A DNA stretch of 64,000 bases from Ignavibacteria bacterium (GCA_020635205.1 JACKAE010000002.1:124001-188000), one strand, 5' to 3'; positions 33,506 to 41,480 are shown, counted from the stretch's first letter. A program made the numbers and translations. Notes: generated from the letters alone by a model not told the origin.

Positions 33506-33871
33506 TTATGCAGCCGACTCGTCTGACTGCATCATGCCGAACATAGTTCCCTCAGGGTCAATTCCATAAGCCAACCATCCAACTCCTGGAATTGCCATCT
33601 TTGGTACTGCAATCGATCCTCCTGCAGCTTCTACCTTCGCAACAAATTCGTCAACTGACTCAACGTCGACTACGTTTATCAGGCTTGGGCCTCCTTCTTG
33701 CTTCTTTGCCAACCCTCCGTTGATTCCTTGACCTTCACTTCCAGTGATGATTAACCAATAATCTTCTGGCCCTTCCCATTTCTGGGATTGCCATCCAAAA
33801 ACACTGCTGTAGAAAGAGAGGACTTTCTCGGGATTGTCTGCCATGATTTCAAAGTGAACAACTCTCGACAT
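33506..33871 (-). CDS. VOC superfamily protein, paralogue of the previous gene
   Basis: 121 residues. Shares the KWEGPEDYWL and IPGVG blocks with 33010-33378 but differs in the loops, so the duplication is not recent. DPEGTMFGMMQ closes the fold. Start at ATG 33871 (MSRVVHFEIMADNPEKVLSF). Confidence 0.88.
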   Translation of the reverse strand: MSRVVHFEIMADNPEKVLSFYSSVFGWQSQKWEGPEDYWLIITGSEGQGINGGLAKKQEGGPSLINVVDVESVDEFVAKVEAAGGSIAVPKMAIPGVGWLAYGIDPEGTMFGMMQSDESAA

Positions 33872-33938
33872 CTGCTACCTCCAGATTGATCTGATTGTGA
33901 AAAATAAAATGTGCGGGTTCTCCAATGCTGCTTTTCTA

Positions 33939-34337
33939 TTATCTGCTATTTATGTGGATAGCGTTCCATCGGTGGCCGTCGGGATCAATAAATCCAAGTC
34001 CATAGATACCCTCTCGCTCAGCAGGGCCACCAAACGTTCTTCCACCTGCATCGACTACTTTCAACGCCAGTTCGTCCACATCCTCTCTTTTCTCTACATC
34101 GAAGGAGATAAGAACTTCAGTTGTGGTTTGGGCGTCGGTAATTTCGTGGTTGGCAAAGCTCTTGAACGTGGAGTCGGGGAAGAGCATCACCATTGTCTTT
34201 CTCACGCCTATCACAAGACCTACCATCTCACTACTCTCGGCATGGCTTGGGTGTAGTGAGAAACCAATGGCTTTGAAGAACGCTTTTGATCTATCAATGT
34301 CACTCACCGGTAAGTTGATCCAAAGTTCATTAATCAT
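33939..34337 (-). CDS. VOC superfamily protein (glyoxalase-like)
   Basis: 132 residues. Opening MINELWINLPVSDIDRSKAF and the FFKAIGF helix, closing GLGFIDPDGHRWNAIHI, are typical of the small lactoylglutathione-lyase-like branch. The usual terminal Glu is not obvious (WNAIHI). Substrate unknown. Confidence 0.88.
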   Translation of the reverse strand: MINELWINLPVSDIDRSKAFFKAIGFSLHPSHAESSEMVGLVIGVRKTMVMLFPDSTFKSFANHEITDAQTTTEVLISFDVEKREDVDELALKVVDAGGRTFGGPAEREGIYGLGFIDPDGHRWNAIHINSR

Positions 34338-34373
34338 GTTGATGCTCTGCTCCTACGGTTAAATCTTGGGCAC

Positions 34374-34814
34374 TCACGCTGAAATTCTTCTGTTGGTTGC
34401 TTCGCGCTCCCACTCCTCATACGTGATCGCTTTGCCGGTCTCTAAATATGATTGCAGCGAAGTAAGTGCCCACCTCCACCCAGTCTCCATCCCATCCGCA
34501 TCGGCCTCGCTTCTCAGTTGGGAGTGAGCAAGGTGAACGATATGCTGCATATCGTTCACCTTCCTGAACTCAATGTCTACTATCGTGCCGGGTGAGTGTG
34601 TAGGGTTTTCCCACGTAAAGCGAAGGTGAGCGTTTGGCCTGACGACTAAGAACTCTCCTCGATCTCCATCAGAGTTGCGATAGGTTCCGCCGATGCGTGC
34701 CTCAACTTCTGTCTGCTCTGTGAACCAATGTGAGAGGTGCTCTGCTTCAGTCCAAGCAGCAAAACCTTGTTCCACCGGAACGTCGATCACCTTCTGTACG
34801 TGTACTGTTTGCAT
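34374..34814 (-). CDS. SRPBCC / AHSA1-domain protein
   Basis: 146 residues. The AHSA1 pattern is clear: VIDVPVEQGFAAWTEAEHLS, HWFTEQTEVEARIGGTYRNS, LRFTWENP and a late GWRWALTSLQSYLE helix. These small proteins have a deep hydrophobic pocket and bind small ligands. In several bacteria such genes occur beside VOC genes and an ECF sigma factor; no sigma factor is seen here. Confidence 0.9.
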   Translation of the reverse strand: MQTVHVQKVIDVPVEQGFAAWTEAEHLSHWFTEQTEVEARIGGTYRNSDGDRGEFLVVRPNAHLRFTWENPTHSPGTIVDIEFRKVNDMQHIVHLAHSQLRSEADADGMETGWRWALTSLQSYLETGKAITYEEWEREATNRRISA

Positions 34815-34842
34815 AGTGCGTGGTTGATCCGAAGAGAAATTC

Positions 34843-35289
34843 CTATGCCTTCTCTACCTGCTCAGCAACTTCTTCACAGCTTACCATCCAGTGCATTCCG
34901 AATTTGTCAGTGAGCATTCCGAATGTTCCTCCCCAGAATACTGGTTGGAACGGCATGGTGACTGTTCCACCTTCTGAGAGAGAAGTGAAGAGGTTATCGG
35001 CACTGGCGAGATCCCCTGTCCAAATAGAGATCGAGACAGAGTTCCCGTTAATTGTCTCAGGACTCTGGCCAGGAAGGGAGTCGGATGCCATGAGGTTGAG
35101 GCTCCCAGAGCGGAGGGATGCGTGCATGATTCTCTCTTTGTATTCTTCGGGCACTTCGGTTGGCATTCCTGCGAAGGTGTGAAACTCCAGTTCACCCCCA
35201 ATTGCGTTGTGGTAGAAATTCATTGCCTCGCGACAGTTGCCGTCGAATCCGAGGTAGGGACTGAGCGAAATAGTTGTTCCATTTTCCAT
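34843..35289 (-). CDS. PhnB-like VOC-fold protein
   Basis: 148 residues from ATG 35289. The frame runs 49 residues further upstream but those are basic and proline-rich and not part of the domain. SPYLGFDGNCREAMNFYHNA, then RIMHASLRSGSLNLMASDS and FGMLTDKFGMHWMVSC are the family wording. PhnB-like proteins are VOC folds of uncertain role; some were once mis-named 3-demethylubiquinone methyltransferases. It overlaps neither neighbour and is in the same run as the AHSA1 gene, 28 bases apart. Confidence 0.9.
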   Translation of the reverse strand: MENGTTISLSPYLGFDGNCREAMNFYHNAIGGELEFHTFAGMPTEVPEEYKERIMHASLRSGSLNLMASDSLPGQSPETINGNSVSISIWTGDLASADNLFTSLSEGGTVTMPFQPVFWGGTFGMLTDKFGMHWMVSCEEVAEQVEKA

Positions 35290-35372
35290 GTTGATGCTCT
35301 CCTCTCTATTGTGTGAGTTCTTAGTGAATAGAATGCGTAGTATTCGTTCTCTTCTTTTGCTATGACCTTGAT

Positions 35373-35729
35373 CTAATGGTTGGCTGGGGCTACCAGTTGG
35401 AACCAATTTCCGTCTGGGTCGGTGAAGGTGAGGCATCGTTCCGATCCATCTGTTCCTTTGAACTCTACGCCACGTTCTTGTAGTTCATCGCGAGTTCTCT
35501 CAAGGTTGTCAGTGTAGAGAACAATGCCGGAGGATGTCTCTTGATATGTATCGGGGAGATTGGAGGGAGTGCCGGGGCGGAGGAGGAGAGTGAGTGACCC
35601 CAGTTGCATCCAGACAAATTGTTCCTGCTGAATTTCCTGAACCTGAAACCCGAGTGACTTTTCATAGAATTCTCTCGACTTCAGTGGATCCTGTACAAAC
35701 AGTTCAATGTGCCCAGATGTTAGTCTCAT
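35373..35729 (-). CDS. VOC superfamily protein, first gene of the array
   Basis: 118 residues. MRLTSGHIELFVQDPLKSRE, EFYEKSLGFQVQEI and LTFTDPDGNWFQLVAP are textbook VOC phrases. It is the most upstream gene of the minus-strand array; the XRE-ImmA operon is transcribed away from its 5' side. The 63-base region from 35730 contains the divergent promoter area. Confidence 0.9.
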   Translation of the reverse strand: MRLTSGHIELFVQDPLKSREFYEKSLGFQVQEIQQEQFVWMQLGSLTLLLRPGTPSNLPDTYQETSSGIVLYTDNLERTRDELQERGVEFKGTDGSERCLTFTDPDGNWFQLVAPANH

Positions 35730-35816
35730 AACTTGTGCGCGAGATCTCTCTGCTAGTTCTTCTGTTCAGAATGACTTCTCAGAATTACTTCGGTGAGGTG
35801 TGCTAATGCACACTGG

Positions 35817-35847
35817 TTGACAAACATACAAAAAGATTGTACCTTTG
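35817..35847 (+). promoter_or_regulatory. Bacteroidota-type promoter of the XRE-ImmA/PemK operon
   Basis: TTG at 35817-35819 and TACCTTTG at 35840-35847, with 20 bases between, fit the TTTG-N19-TAnnTTTG scheme with one base extra. It lies 56 bases before the proposed ATG at 35904. This is the best-formed promoter in the window. Confidence 0.6.
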
Positions 35848-35903
35848 TCAACCCCCTTGCTATAATGATTTGCTTAACTGGTGAAACAATTCCGGAAAAG
35901 AGT

Positions 35904-37079
35904 ATGATTGCCGAACGTTTAAAACAGATTCGACTTGCTCGCGGACTCTCGTTGGATGCGTTGGTGGAGGAGATGGGAGGAGTGGTAACGAAGCAGGCAA
36001 TATCGAAGTATGAGACCGGCAAAGCCCAGCCGACTCCGACTGTTTTGCAGTCGTTGGCGAAGACGTTGGGTGTGAAGGCTGCCGAGTTGTTGCGTCCTCC
36101 GCAAGTTGCGGTGGACTTTATTGCCTACAGGAAGGGGGCGGGATTGCGGAAGAAGGAGCAGGTACAAGTGGAAAACCTTGTTGAGCGGGTTCTTGAGGAG
36201 CGCGTTCGTTTGCAGGAGATGACAGGTGAGGTAGGAGCCTTTAGCCTCCCTATTCAGAAGTTTGAAGTCAAGTCGGTGGAAGATGCAGAGAAAGCGGCGG
36301 CCAAATTACGTGAGCAGTGGAAGCTCGGCGATGCGCCAATTGCAAACGTTGTCGCAATGTTGGAAGACCACTTGATTCACGTAGTTGAAATTGATGCCGA
36401 CGAAAAGTTCGATGGAATCTCCGCAATAACTAACGACCAAAATGGGAAGCCACGAGGTGCAGCCGTTGTCTCGCGCCGAGGATTGCCGGGTGAACGGCAG
36501 CGAATGAATCTTGCTCACGAGCTTGGACACATCGTTATGGATGTCTCAGAGGATGTTGATGAGGAGAAGGCGGCCTTCCGCTTTGCCGGAGCTTTTCTTG
36601 CCCCCGCCGATGCACTTCAACGCGAGGTTGGTTTGCGCCGTGGTTTTGTGCAGGGAGAGGAACTTGTGATGTTAAAACTCAAGTATGGTATCAGTGTTCA
36701 GGCACTTCTCTATCGACTTCAAGCACTTGGCATTATCGGCTCTTCCCACTATAGGCAGTGGTGCATCGCAATTAATAAGCAAGGCTACCGGAAGCAAGAG
36801 CCATACGAACTGGAAGCCGAAAAACCACAGTGGTTACGCCGGACGGTGTTGCGTGCCCTCTCCGAGGGACTAATGAATCGTGAGGATGCTGAGAGGGTGC
36901 TGGGAGATGAGTTGAGTGAAGACGCTCTCTCTCCCCGCATCCTCGGACGAAAGGAGCTGACGAAAATGGGAGTTGAAGAGCGGAGAAAAATTCTTGCACG
37001 ACAAGTTACCGACTTTGCCGAGCTGACTTCTTCAAAGAGCATTTCATCAAGCTCGAAAAATGGGAGTCGGAAGAAATGA
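35904..37079 (+). CDS. XRE-family HTH fused to ImmA/IrrE-type metallopeptidase
   Basis: 391 residues from ATG 35904 (GGAAAAGAGT ahead); an earlier frame start at 35793 is less likely because it would precede the promoter. Residues 1-62 form an XRE HTH (MIAERLKQIRLARGLSLDAL, TKQAISKYETGKAQPTPTVL). The IrrE/ImmA zinc protease follows, with the metal motif HELGHIV at about 205-211 and the extra Glu in the DVDEEKAAFRFAGAFLAP region. The C-terminal ~120 residues are helical. ImmA-type proteases cleave repressors or stress regulators; fused HTH versions may control a linked gene. The last four bases overlap the start of the PemK-like gene (ATGA), indicating translational coupling. Confidence 0.9.
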   Translation: MIAERLKQIRLARGLSLDALVEEMGGVVTKQAISKYETGKAQPTPTVLQSLAKTLGVKAAELLRPPQVAVDFIAYRKGAGLRKKEQVQVENLVERVLEERVRLQEMTGEVGAFSLPIQKFEVKSVEDAEKAAAKLREQWKLGDAPIANVVAMLEDHLIHVVEIDADEKFDGISAITNDQNGKPRGAAVVSRRGLPGERQRMNLAHELGHIVMDVSEDVDEEKAAFRFAGAFLAPADALQREVGLRRGFVQGEELVMLKLKYGISVQALLYRLQALGIIGSSHYRQWCIAINKQGYRKQEPYELEAEKPQWLRRTVLRALSEGLMNREDAERVLGDELSEDALSPRILGRKELTKMGVEERRKILARQVTDFAELTSSKSISSSSKNGSRKK

Positions 37080-37429
37080 GTCGGATAGATCCGGTTCCGC
37101 CTAAATATGGTGAGGTTTGGCTTGTGGAATCGAGAGAAGAGGAGAGTGCTTCCGATCTCTGGCCAGCGGTGGTAATCAGCAGTGATGCGATGGAGCAGAT
37201 GCCTCTGCGCCTGGTTGCCAAGATCAAAAATTTTCAGAAGGGGAGTGGACTCTGGTGTGTGGAAGTGCCACAGGAAAAAAGTTCTGGACTCGACCAGCCG
37301 GCAGTTGTGGATGCAATGCAGATTTGCTCTATTGAAACCGGACGCTGCCGCAAACGCTTGGGGCGTCTTCCGGCAGACTGTATGGTAGAAGTTGCCGCCG
37401 CAGTTGCAATTTTGGTGGAACATGAGTGA
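37076..37429 (+). CDS. PemK/MazF-like toxin family protein
   Basis: 117 residues. The order of motifs follows PemK/MazF: KYGEVWLV near the N terminus, WPAVVISSDAMEQMPLRLVA in the centre, GLDQPAVVDAMQICSIETGR then LGRLPADCMVEVAAAVAIL. The first strand loop differs from canonical MazF, and the usual RP(A/G)L(V)I is WPAVVI here, so catalytic activity is unproven. MazF-type proteins are usually mRNA-cutting endoribonucleases paired with an antitoxin. Here the upstream partner is the XRE-ImmA protein, which could act as repressor, protease of an antitoxin, or both. Confidence 0.75.
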   Translation: MSRIDPVPPKYGEVWLVESREEESASDLWPAVVISSDAMEQMPLRLVAKIKNFQKGSGLWCVEVPQEKSSGLDQPAVVDAMQICSIETGRCRKRLGRLPADCMVEVAAAVAILVEHE

Positions 37430-37495
37430 TAGATAGCCACCCGCTATCCGAATGAAGTCATATCAAAGAACGAATTTTCCTTCACCTCCCGACTC

Positions 37496-37663
37496 TTGGA
37501 CTCCTCGACTCTCAACCCCTCGTCAACCTCTACTAATCCGTACCCAACCTGAAGAGTTGCGGCTACCAATTCCTCGACTCCCGACTCCTCGACTCTCAAC
37601 CCCTCGTCAACCTCTACTAATCCGCACTCAACCTGAATAGCTTCGCCTACTCCGACAAACTCT
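37496..37663. repeat. Two 84-bp direct repeats (CTCCTCGACTCTCAACCCC type)
   Basis: Copies at about 37496-37579 and 37580-37663 share CTCCTCGACTCTCAACCCCT, CGTCAACCTCTACTAATCCG and AACCTGAA words. Related words lie at 31424-31520. Between 37664 and 37742 more low-complexity CTCTATACACTC words occur. Non-coding. Confidence 0.8.
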
Positions 37664-37742
37664 TCTCTCTATACACTCTTAACTCTATAAACTCATACAC
37701 TCTACCACGTATTTCTCCCTTTTTCATCCCCTCGTTCCGCTG

Positions 37743-37750
37743 TACCTTTG
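37743..37750 (+). promoter_or_regulatory. Bacteroidota-type -7 box close to the flippase start
   Basis: TACCTTTG fits TAnnTTTG. It sits only eight bases before the TTG used as the flippase start, so a transcript from here would be leaderless or nearly so, or the true start lies further downstream. No clear -33 element. Confidence 0.35.
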
Positions 37751-37757
37751 CGGCGAG

Positions 37758-39080
37758 TTGCAGTTGACACAACACATATCGAAGGCAGTTTGGTCTACCG
37801 CCGACAAGGTGCTCTACCTCTCGCTCGGCTTAGTCTTTATCCTACCGCAGAAGATCATCGGGGCAGCACCGTGGGGCTTCTTCGCAACATCGCAGGCAAT
37901 TCTGACTATTCTCTTCATGCTTGCCGATGGCTTTGCGTTGCAGATCATGGTCAACTTCGGTGTGGTGGAAGAGCAGCGAAAGCAAGCAACCTCGTCAGCG
38001 ATGATTCTCTACACCATCTTCATCGGACTTTTCACACTTCTTATCTGGTTGGGGCGTTCTGAGATTGCCTTGCTCTCGCACAAACCAGAACTTGAGCCAG
38101 TTCTCTCTCTCTTTCCCTTAGTCGCGCTCTCGTTCTGGCTCAGGAACTTCACACTTAAAGTTGCTCAACTTCACATCGATACACGTGGTACGTTTATCAT
38201 CGATTCTGCCTGGGTGGGAGCCACGATTCTCCTTCTAATACATGGTCAGCAGACAGGATGGTTAGTGAATGAGATCGACATGATGTATGTGACGGCAGCT
38301 TCAGCCGGTGTGTCGTCGTTAGTTGGGGTTCTCCTCTACAGTCGGCGCATACGTTTTGCGTTCAAGTTTGATATAGGACTCTTTCGGCAGATGATTCGAT
38401 TTGGCTTCGCGCAGTTTGGTTCGGCTGCTACGATGGGGTTCTTAGCGCAGGGAGATGTGATTCTTCTGAATTTCTTGGGAGCCAATGCAGCGGTAATTGG
38501 CAACTACGATGTGGCGAAAAAATTTTTCCGAGGGTTTGAGGGAATCCGAGATGCTGGCGCTCTCTTCGTCTACCCTGCTGTTGCCAGATTGAGCGCGCAG
38601 CATCGAACATCGGAACTGAGAGTGCTGATGGAAAAGATGATTGCCTTTATGGGGATCATTCTCTTCCCGGTTGTTCTCATGGTCTGGATACTTCCAATCG
38701 AAGAACTTTTCGGCTATGTTTTCAAGGGGAAGTACGAAATGGCTCCCCACTTGGTTCGCATTCTCAGTCTTGCTGCCTTGGCGATTCCTTTTAGTATGAA
38801 CAGCTATGTACTACTCGGTATGAGTCAAGTCCGGCGGCTTTTCACTGCAACGTTCACAACTGTTGTCGTCTTCGTTAGTGTCTCCGCCCTGCTCGTTCCA
38901 CTTCTGGGAGCCGAAGGTCAGGCGTGGGCTGTTGTTGCCAGTTTCTGGACGCTCGGTACAATCAGTGTGATCTTCGTCAGAAAGCAGATCGGAATCTCAC
39001 CTCGGCGAATTATCGGCAGGTGGCGTGATGCCCGTGACTTTGCCCGTTCACTCGTTAAGAGTCGGAGAGTTAAGAGTTAA
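37758..39080 (+). CDS. Oligosaccharide flippase-like membrane protein (MOP/Wzx superfamily)
   Basis: 440 residues, roughly 12 hydrophobic segments spaced as in MOP-superfamily flippases (for example LGLVFILPQKIIGAAPWGFF, IFIGLFTLLIW, FMGIILFPVVLMVWILPIEE, LAALAIPFSMNSYVLLGMS). The N-terminal part ISKAVWSTADKVLYLSLGLV is like Wzx/RfbX proteins. It would move lipid-linked sugars across the inner membrane, perhaps for O-antigen or capsule. No other polysaccharide genes are adjacent. The annotated TTG start is uncertain; the first Met codon in the frame lies well inside. The C terminus is basic and ends in a gag-rich low-complexity region. Confidence 0.75.
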   Translation: MQLTQHISKAVWSTADKVLYLSLGLVFILPQKIIGAAPWGFFATSQAILTILFMLADGFALQIMVNFGVVEEQRKQATSSAMILYTIFIGLFTLLIWLGRSEIALLSHKPELEPVLSLFPLVALSFWLRNFTLKVAQLHIDTRGTFIIDSAWVGATILLLIHGQQTGWLVNEIDMMYVTAASAGVSSLVGVLLYSRRIRFAFKFDIGLFRQMIRFGFAQFGSAATMGFLAQGDVILLNFLGANAAVIGNYDVAKKFFRGFEGIRDAGALFVYPAVARLSAQHRTSELRVLMEKMIAFMGIILFPVVLMVWILPIEELFGYVFKGKYEMAPHLVRILSLAALAIPFSMNSYVLLGMSQVRRLFTATFTTVVVFVSVSALLVPLLGAEGQAWAVVASFWTLGTISVIFVRKQIGISPRRIIGRWRDARDFARSLVKSRRVKS

Positions 39081-39170
39081 GAGTCGAGGAGTCAAGAGTC
39101 AAGAGTCGAGGAGTTGGGAGTTAAACGGTATGTGATGGATGCGAAGGCTTAACAGTAGCAAGCGAATACC

Positions 39171-39774
39171 AAATTAGATGAGCGGAGTTGTGCATCTTCC
39201 TGTTTACGACTGTCACTTGAACGGAGTCGTCCATATCTTCGCATTCAGAGGTGTCACTCTGAATGAAGCGAAGCGGAATGAAGAGTCTCATCCGAAGTGT
39301 TCAGAAGCGGGGTGTTGCACTGATCCAGGGAGATTTCCGACATCGTCACTATCGTCAAGCGTTTGAGAATCGAAATTAGATGAGCGGAGTTGTGCATCTT
39401 CCTGTTTGCGACTGTCACTTGAGCGGAGTCGTCCATCTTCGCATTCAGAGGTGTCACTCTGAATGAAGCGAAGCGGAATGAAGAGTCTCACTCGAAGCCT
39501 TCAGAAGCAAGGTGTTGCACTGATCCAGGGAGATTTCCGGTATCGTCACTATCACCAAGCGTTTGAGAATCGAAATTAGATGAGCGGAGTTGTGCATCTT
39601 CCTGTTTGCGACTGTCACTTGAGCGGAGTCGTCCATATCTTCGCATTCAGAGGTGTCACTCTGAATGAAGCGAAGCGGAATGAAGAGTCTCACTCGAAGC
39701 CTTCAGAAGCGAGGTGTTGCACTGATCCAGGGAGATTTCCGGCATCGTCACTATCACCAAGCGTTTGAGAATTG
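39171..39774. repeat. Three tandem ~200 bp units
   Basis: Units start at 39171, 39373 and 39573 (lengths 202, 200, 202) with the same order: AAATTAGATGAGCGGAGTTG, TCCATATCTTCGCATTCAGA, GGTGTCACTCTGAATGAAGC, GAAGCGGAATGAAGAGTCTC, CAGGGAGATTTCCG. The middle unit lost two bases (CCATCTTC for CCATATCTTC). Units 1 and 3 could encode a 62-residue peptide each, but the middle unit breaks that frame, so coding is unlikely. The words GTCACTCTGAATGAAGCGAA are close to an interspersed repeat seen in many unrelated bacteria (from memory). Confidence 0.85.
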
Positions 39775-39863
39775 AAGAGTTGAGAATGTGAGAGTTTGGA
39801 GTGATGGGAGACAGTTCAGTTTTTACTTGACAAACCTTAAACATCCAATACCTTGTATTTTTT

Positions 39864-39924
39864 GAATTTTGAATTTTGAATTTTGAATTTTGAATTTTGA
39901 ATTTTGAATTTTGAATTTTGAATT
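39864..39924 (+). repeat. Heptamer microsatellite (GAATTTT)8 just before a start codon
   Basis: Eight perfect GAATTTT units plus GAATT end ten bases before the ATG of the AAC(3)-like gene. Seven-base units do not keep a reading frame but can change promoter or ribosome-site spacing. The region before it (39775-39863) is plain. Confidence 0.95.
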
Positions 39925-39933
39925 GGGTCACCT

Positions 39934-40743
39934 ATGTCTGAGCCTCGCCATTTAGTCACGATTCACGATATCGTTGCTGACCTTCGGCAACTTGGACTTG
40001 AGCCGGGAATGACGGTGATTGTTCACTCTTCTCTTTCGTCGCTCGGCTGGGTGTGTGGCGGTTCGCAAGCTGTAATTCTCGCCTTGCAAGAAGTTCTTGG
40101 TTCGCACGGAACGTTGGTGATGCCGACACACTCCGCTGTTCTTTCCGATCCAGCCTATTGGTGCAATCCCCCCGTTCCAGAAAGTTGGTGGGGGAAGATA
40201 CGGGAGACGATGCCAGCTTATCGGAGTGATCTAACGGTGACTAATGGCATGGGAAAAATCCCTGAAACCTTTCGTACTATGCGTGATGTGGTTCGGAGCA
40301 ATCACCCAAAACTCTCCTTTGCCGCACTCGGAGCAAAGAAGGAAGAGATCGTGCGAGGGCATACCTTAGAGTATAGTATGGGGGAAGAGTCCCCCTTAGC
40401 TCGCCTCTATCAGGAGGATGCGTTTATCTTGCTTCTCGGTGTTGGCTACGATAGCTGCACAGCCCTCCACTTGGCCGAGTATCGTGCAGAGTATGAAGGG
40501 AAGGTGGTAATTAAAGAGGGTGCGCCGATTTTTGTCGATGGAGAGAGAACGTGGGTAGAGTATGAGGATGTAGATGTTGATAACGAGGATTTTTCTCTGA
40601 TTGGTAGTGACTACGAAAGCCAAACGAATTCCTTCCACAAAGGAAAGATTGGGGAGGCTGAAGCACGTCTAATCCCGCTGCGGGAGTTAGTTGATTTTGC
40701 AGTGCCGTGGCTTGAGTTTCATCGGGTGAAAACCCAATCATAG
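39934..40743 (+). CDS. AAC(3)-family N-acetyltransferase-like protein
   Basis: 269 residues of the Antibiotic_NAT family: LEPGMTVIVHSSLSSLGWVC, GGSQAVILALQEVLGSHGTL, VMPTHSAVLSDPAYWCNP and a late LLGVGYDSCTALHLAEY. The core elements are all present, so the fold is secure. True AAC(3) enzymes acetylate the 3-amino group of aminoglycosides using acetyl-CoA, but many chromosomal members have no known antibiotic link. Cytosolic. The start ATG 39934 sits directly behind the heptamer array, with no obvious Shine-Dalgarno site. The nitroreductase gene follows 24 bases later. Confidence 0.9.
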   Translation: MSEPRHLVTIHDIVADLRQLGLEPGMTVIVHSSLSSLGWVCGGSQAVILALQEVLGSHGTLVMPTHSAVLSDPAYWCNPPVPESWWGKIRETMPAYRSDLTVTNGMGKIPETFRTMRDVVRSNHPKLSFAALGAKKEEIVRGHTLEYSMGEESPLARLYQEDAFILLLGVGYDSCTALHLAEYRAEYEGKVVIKEGAPIFVDGERTWVEYEDVDVDNEDFSLIGSDYESQTNSFHKGKIGEAEARLIPLRELVDFAVPWLEFHRVKTQS

Positions 40744-40767
40744 TAGAGCAGCGACTATCAATGAATT

Positions 40768-41442
40768 ATGGAACATGAAATTCTTCCTCCGATGATTCCG
40801 TTGGATTTTCGGAGATACGAAACAGAAGAAGGGTTGCAGCGGGTTACGGAGCTTTCTGATGACCTCTGTCGTCGCCGAACGGTTCGGCAGTTCAGTTCTG
40901 ATCCGGTTGACCCAGCAATTGTCCGTGAAATCTTGCGGGCGGCAAACTCGGCTCCTTCGGGTGCAAACAAGCAGCCGTGGACCTTTGTTGTGGTGAGCGA
41001 TCCAGACCTAAAACGGCAGATCAGGGAGGGAGCCGAAGAAGAGGAGAGGAAAAATTACAGTGGAAGGATGTCTGACGAGTGGTTGCAAGATTTACGACAA
41101 TTCAGAACAGATGCGAATAAGGAGTATCTCGAAACCGTTCCCTATCTGGTTGTTGTCTTCGCTCAGAGTTATGGTCTTGACCAAGAGGGAAATCGGGAGA
41201 AACATTACTACGTGCAGGAATCTGTCGGTATCGCCTGCGGCATGTTGATTGCCGCTGCACACCGAAGCGGGCTTGCCACGCTAACCCACACACCAAGCCC
41301 AATGGGATTCCTTGCTCGGATTCTCGACCGTCCAGAGAACGAGCGTCCGTTTCTTTTAATTCCTCTCGGCTATCCAGCCTCTGATGCCGAAGTTCCCGAT
41401 CTTCCGAAGAAGTTGGTAGATGAAGCTGTGACTTGGAAGTAG
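40768..41442 (+). CDS. Nitroreductase family FMN oxidoreductase
   Basis: 224 residues. Nitroreductase signatures: RRRTVRQFSSDPVDPAIVRE, ILRAANSAPSGANKQPWTFV near the N terminus and a C-terminal half with VQESVGIACGMLIAAAHRSG and FLLIPLGYPASDAEVP. Uses FMN with NAD(P)H; natural substrates are unknown. A pair with the AAC(3)-like gene (24-base gap) suggests co-transcription, ending at the hairpin at 41454. Confidence 0.93.
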   Translation: MEHEILPPMIPLDFRRYETEEGLQRVTELSDDLCRRRTVRQFSSDPVDPAIVREILRAANSAPSGANKQPWTFVVVSDPDLKRQIREGAEEEERKNYSGRMSDEWLQDLRQFRTDANKEYLETVPYLVVVFAQSYGLDQEGNREKHYYVQESVGIACGMLIAAAHRSGLATLTHTPSPMGFLARILDRPENERPFLLIPLGYPASDAEVPDLPKKLVDEAVTWK

Positions 41443-41453
41443 AAAAGAAAAAA

Positions 41454-41480
41454 CGGGAGAAAGGCGATACCTCTCTCCCG
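41454..41480. terminator. Hairpin terminator between converging genes
   Basis: CGGGAGAAAGG at 41454-41464 pairs with CCTCTCTCCCG at 41470-41480, one mismatch, around CGATA. AAAAAA precedes it, giving a U-run for the minus strand. Confidence 0.75.

Noticed and set aside
32061..35729. Calling the VOC genes fosfomycin or bleomycin resistance genes
   Set aside because: The fold is clear but no substrate-specific residues were recognised.
37076..37429. Calling the small gene a confirmed MazF toxin
   Set aside because: The motifs fit but the central WPAVVI differs from the usual RPAVV; activity is not proven, so it is called PemK/MazF-like.
37496..37663. CRISPR array
   Set aside because: Only two repeats of 84 bp with no spacers between.
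39178..39366. 62-residue ORF repeated at 39580-39768
   Set aside because: The middle repeat unit carries a two-base deletion that breaks the frame; it is more likely a non-coding repeat unit.
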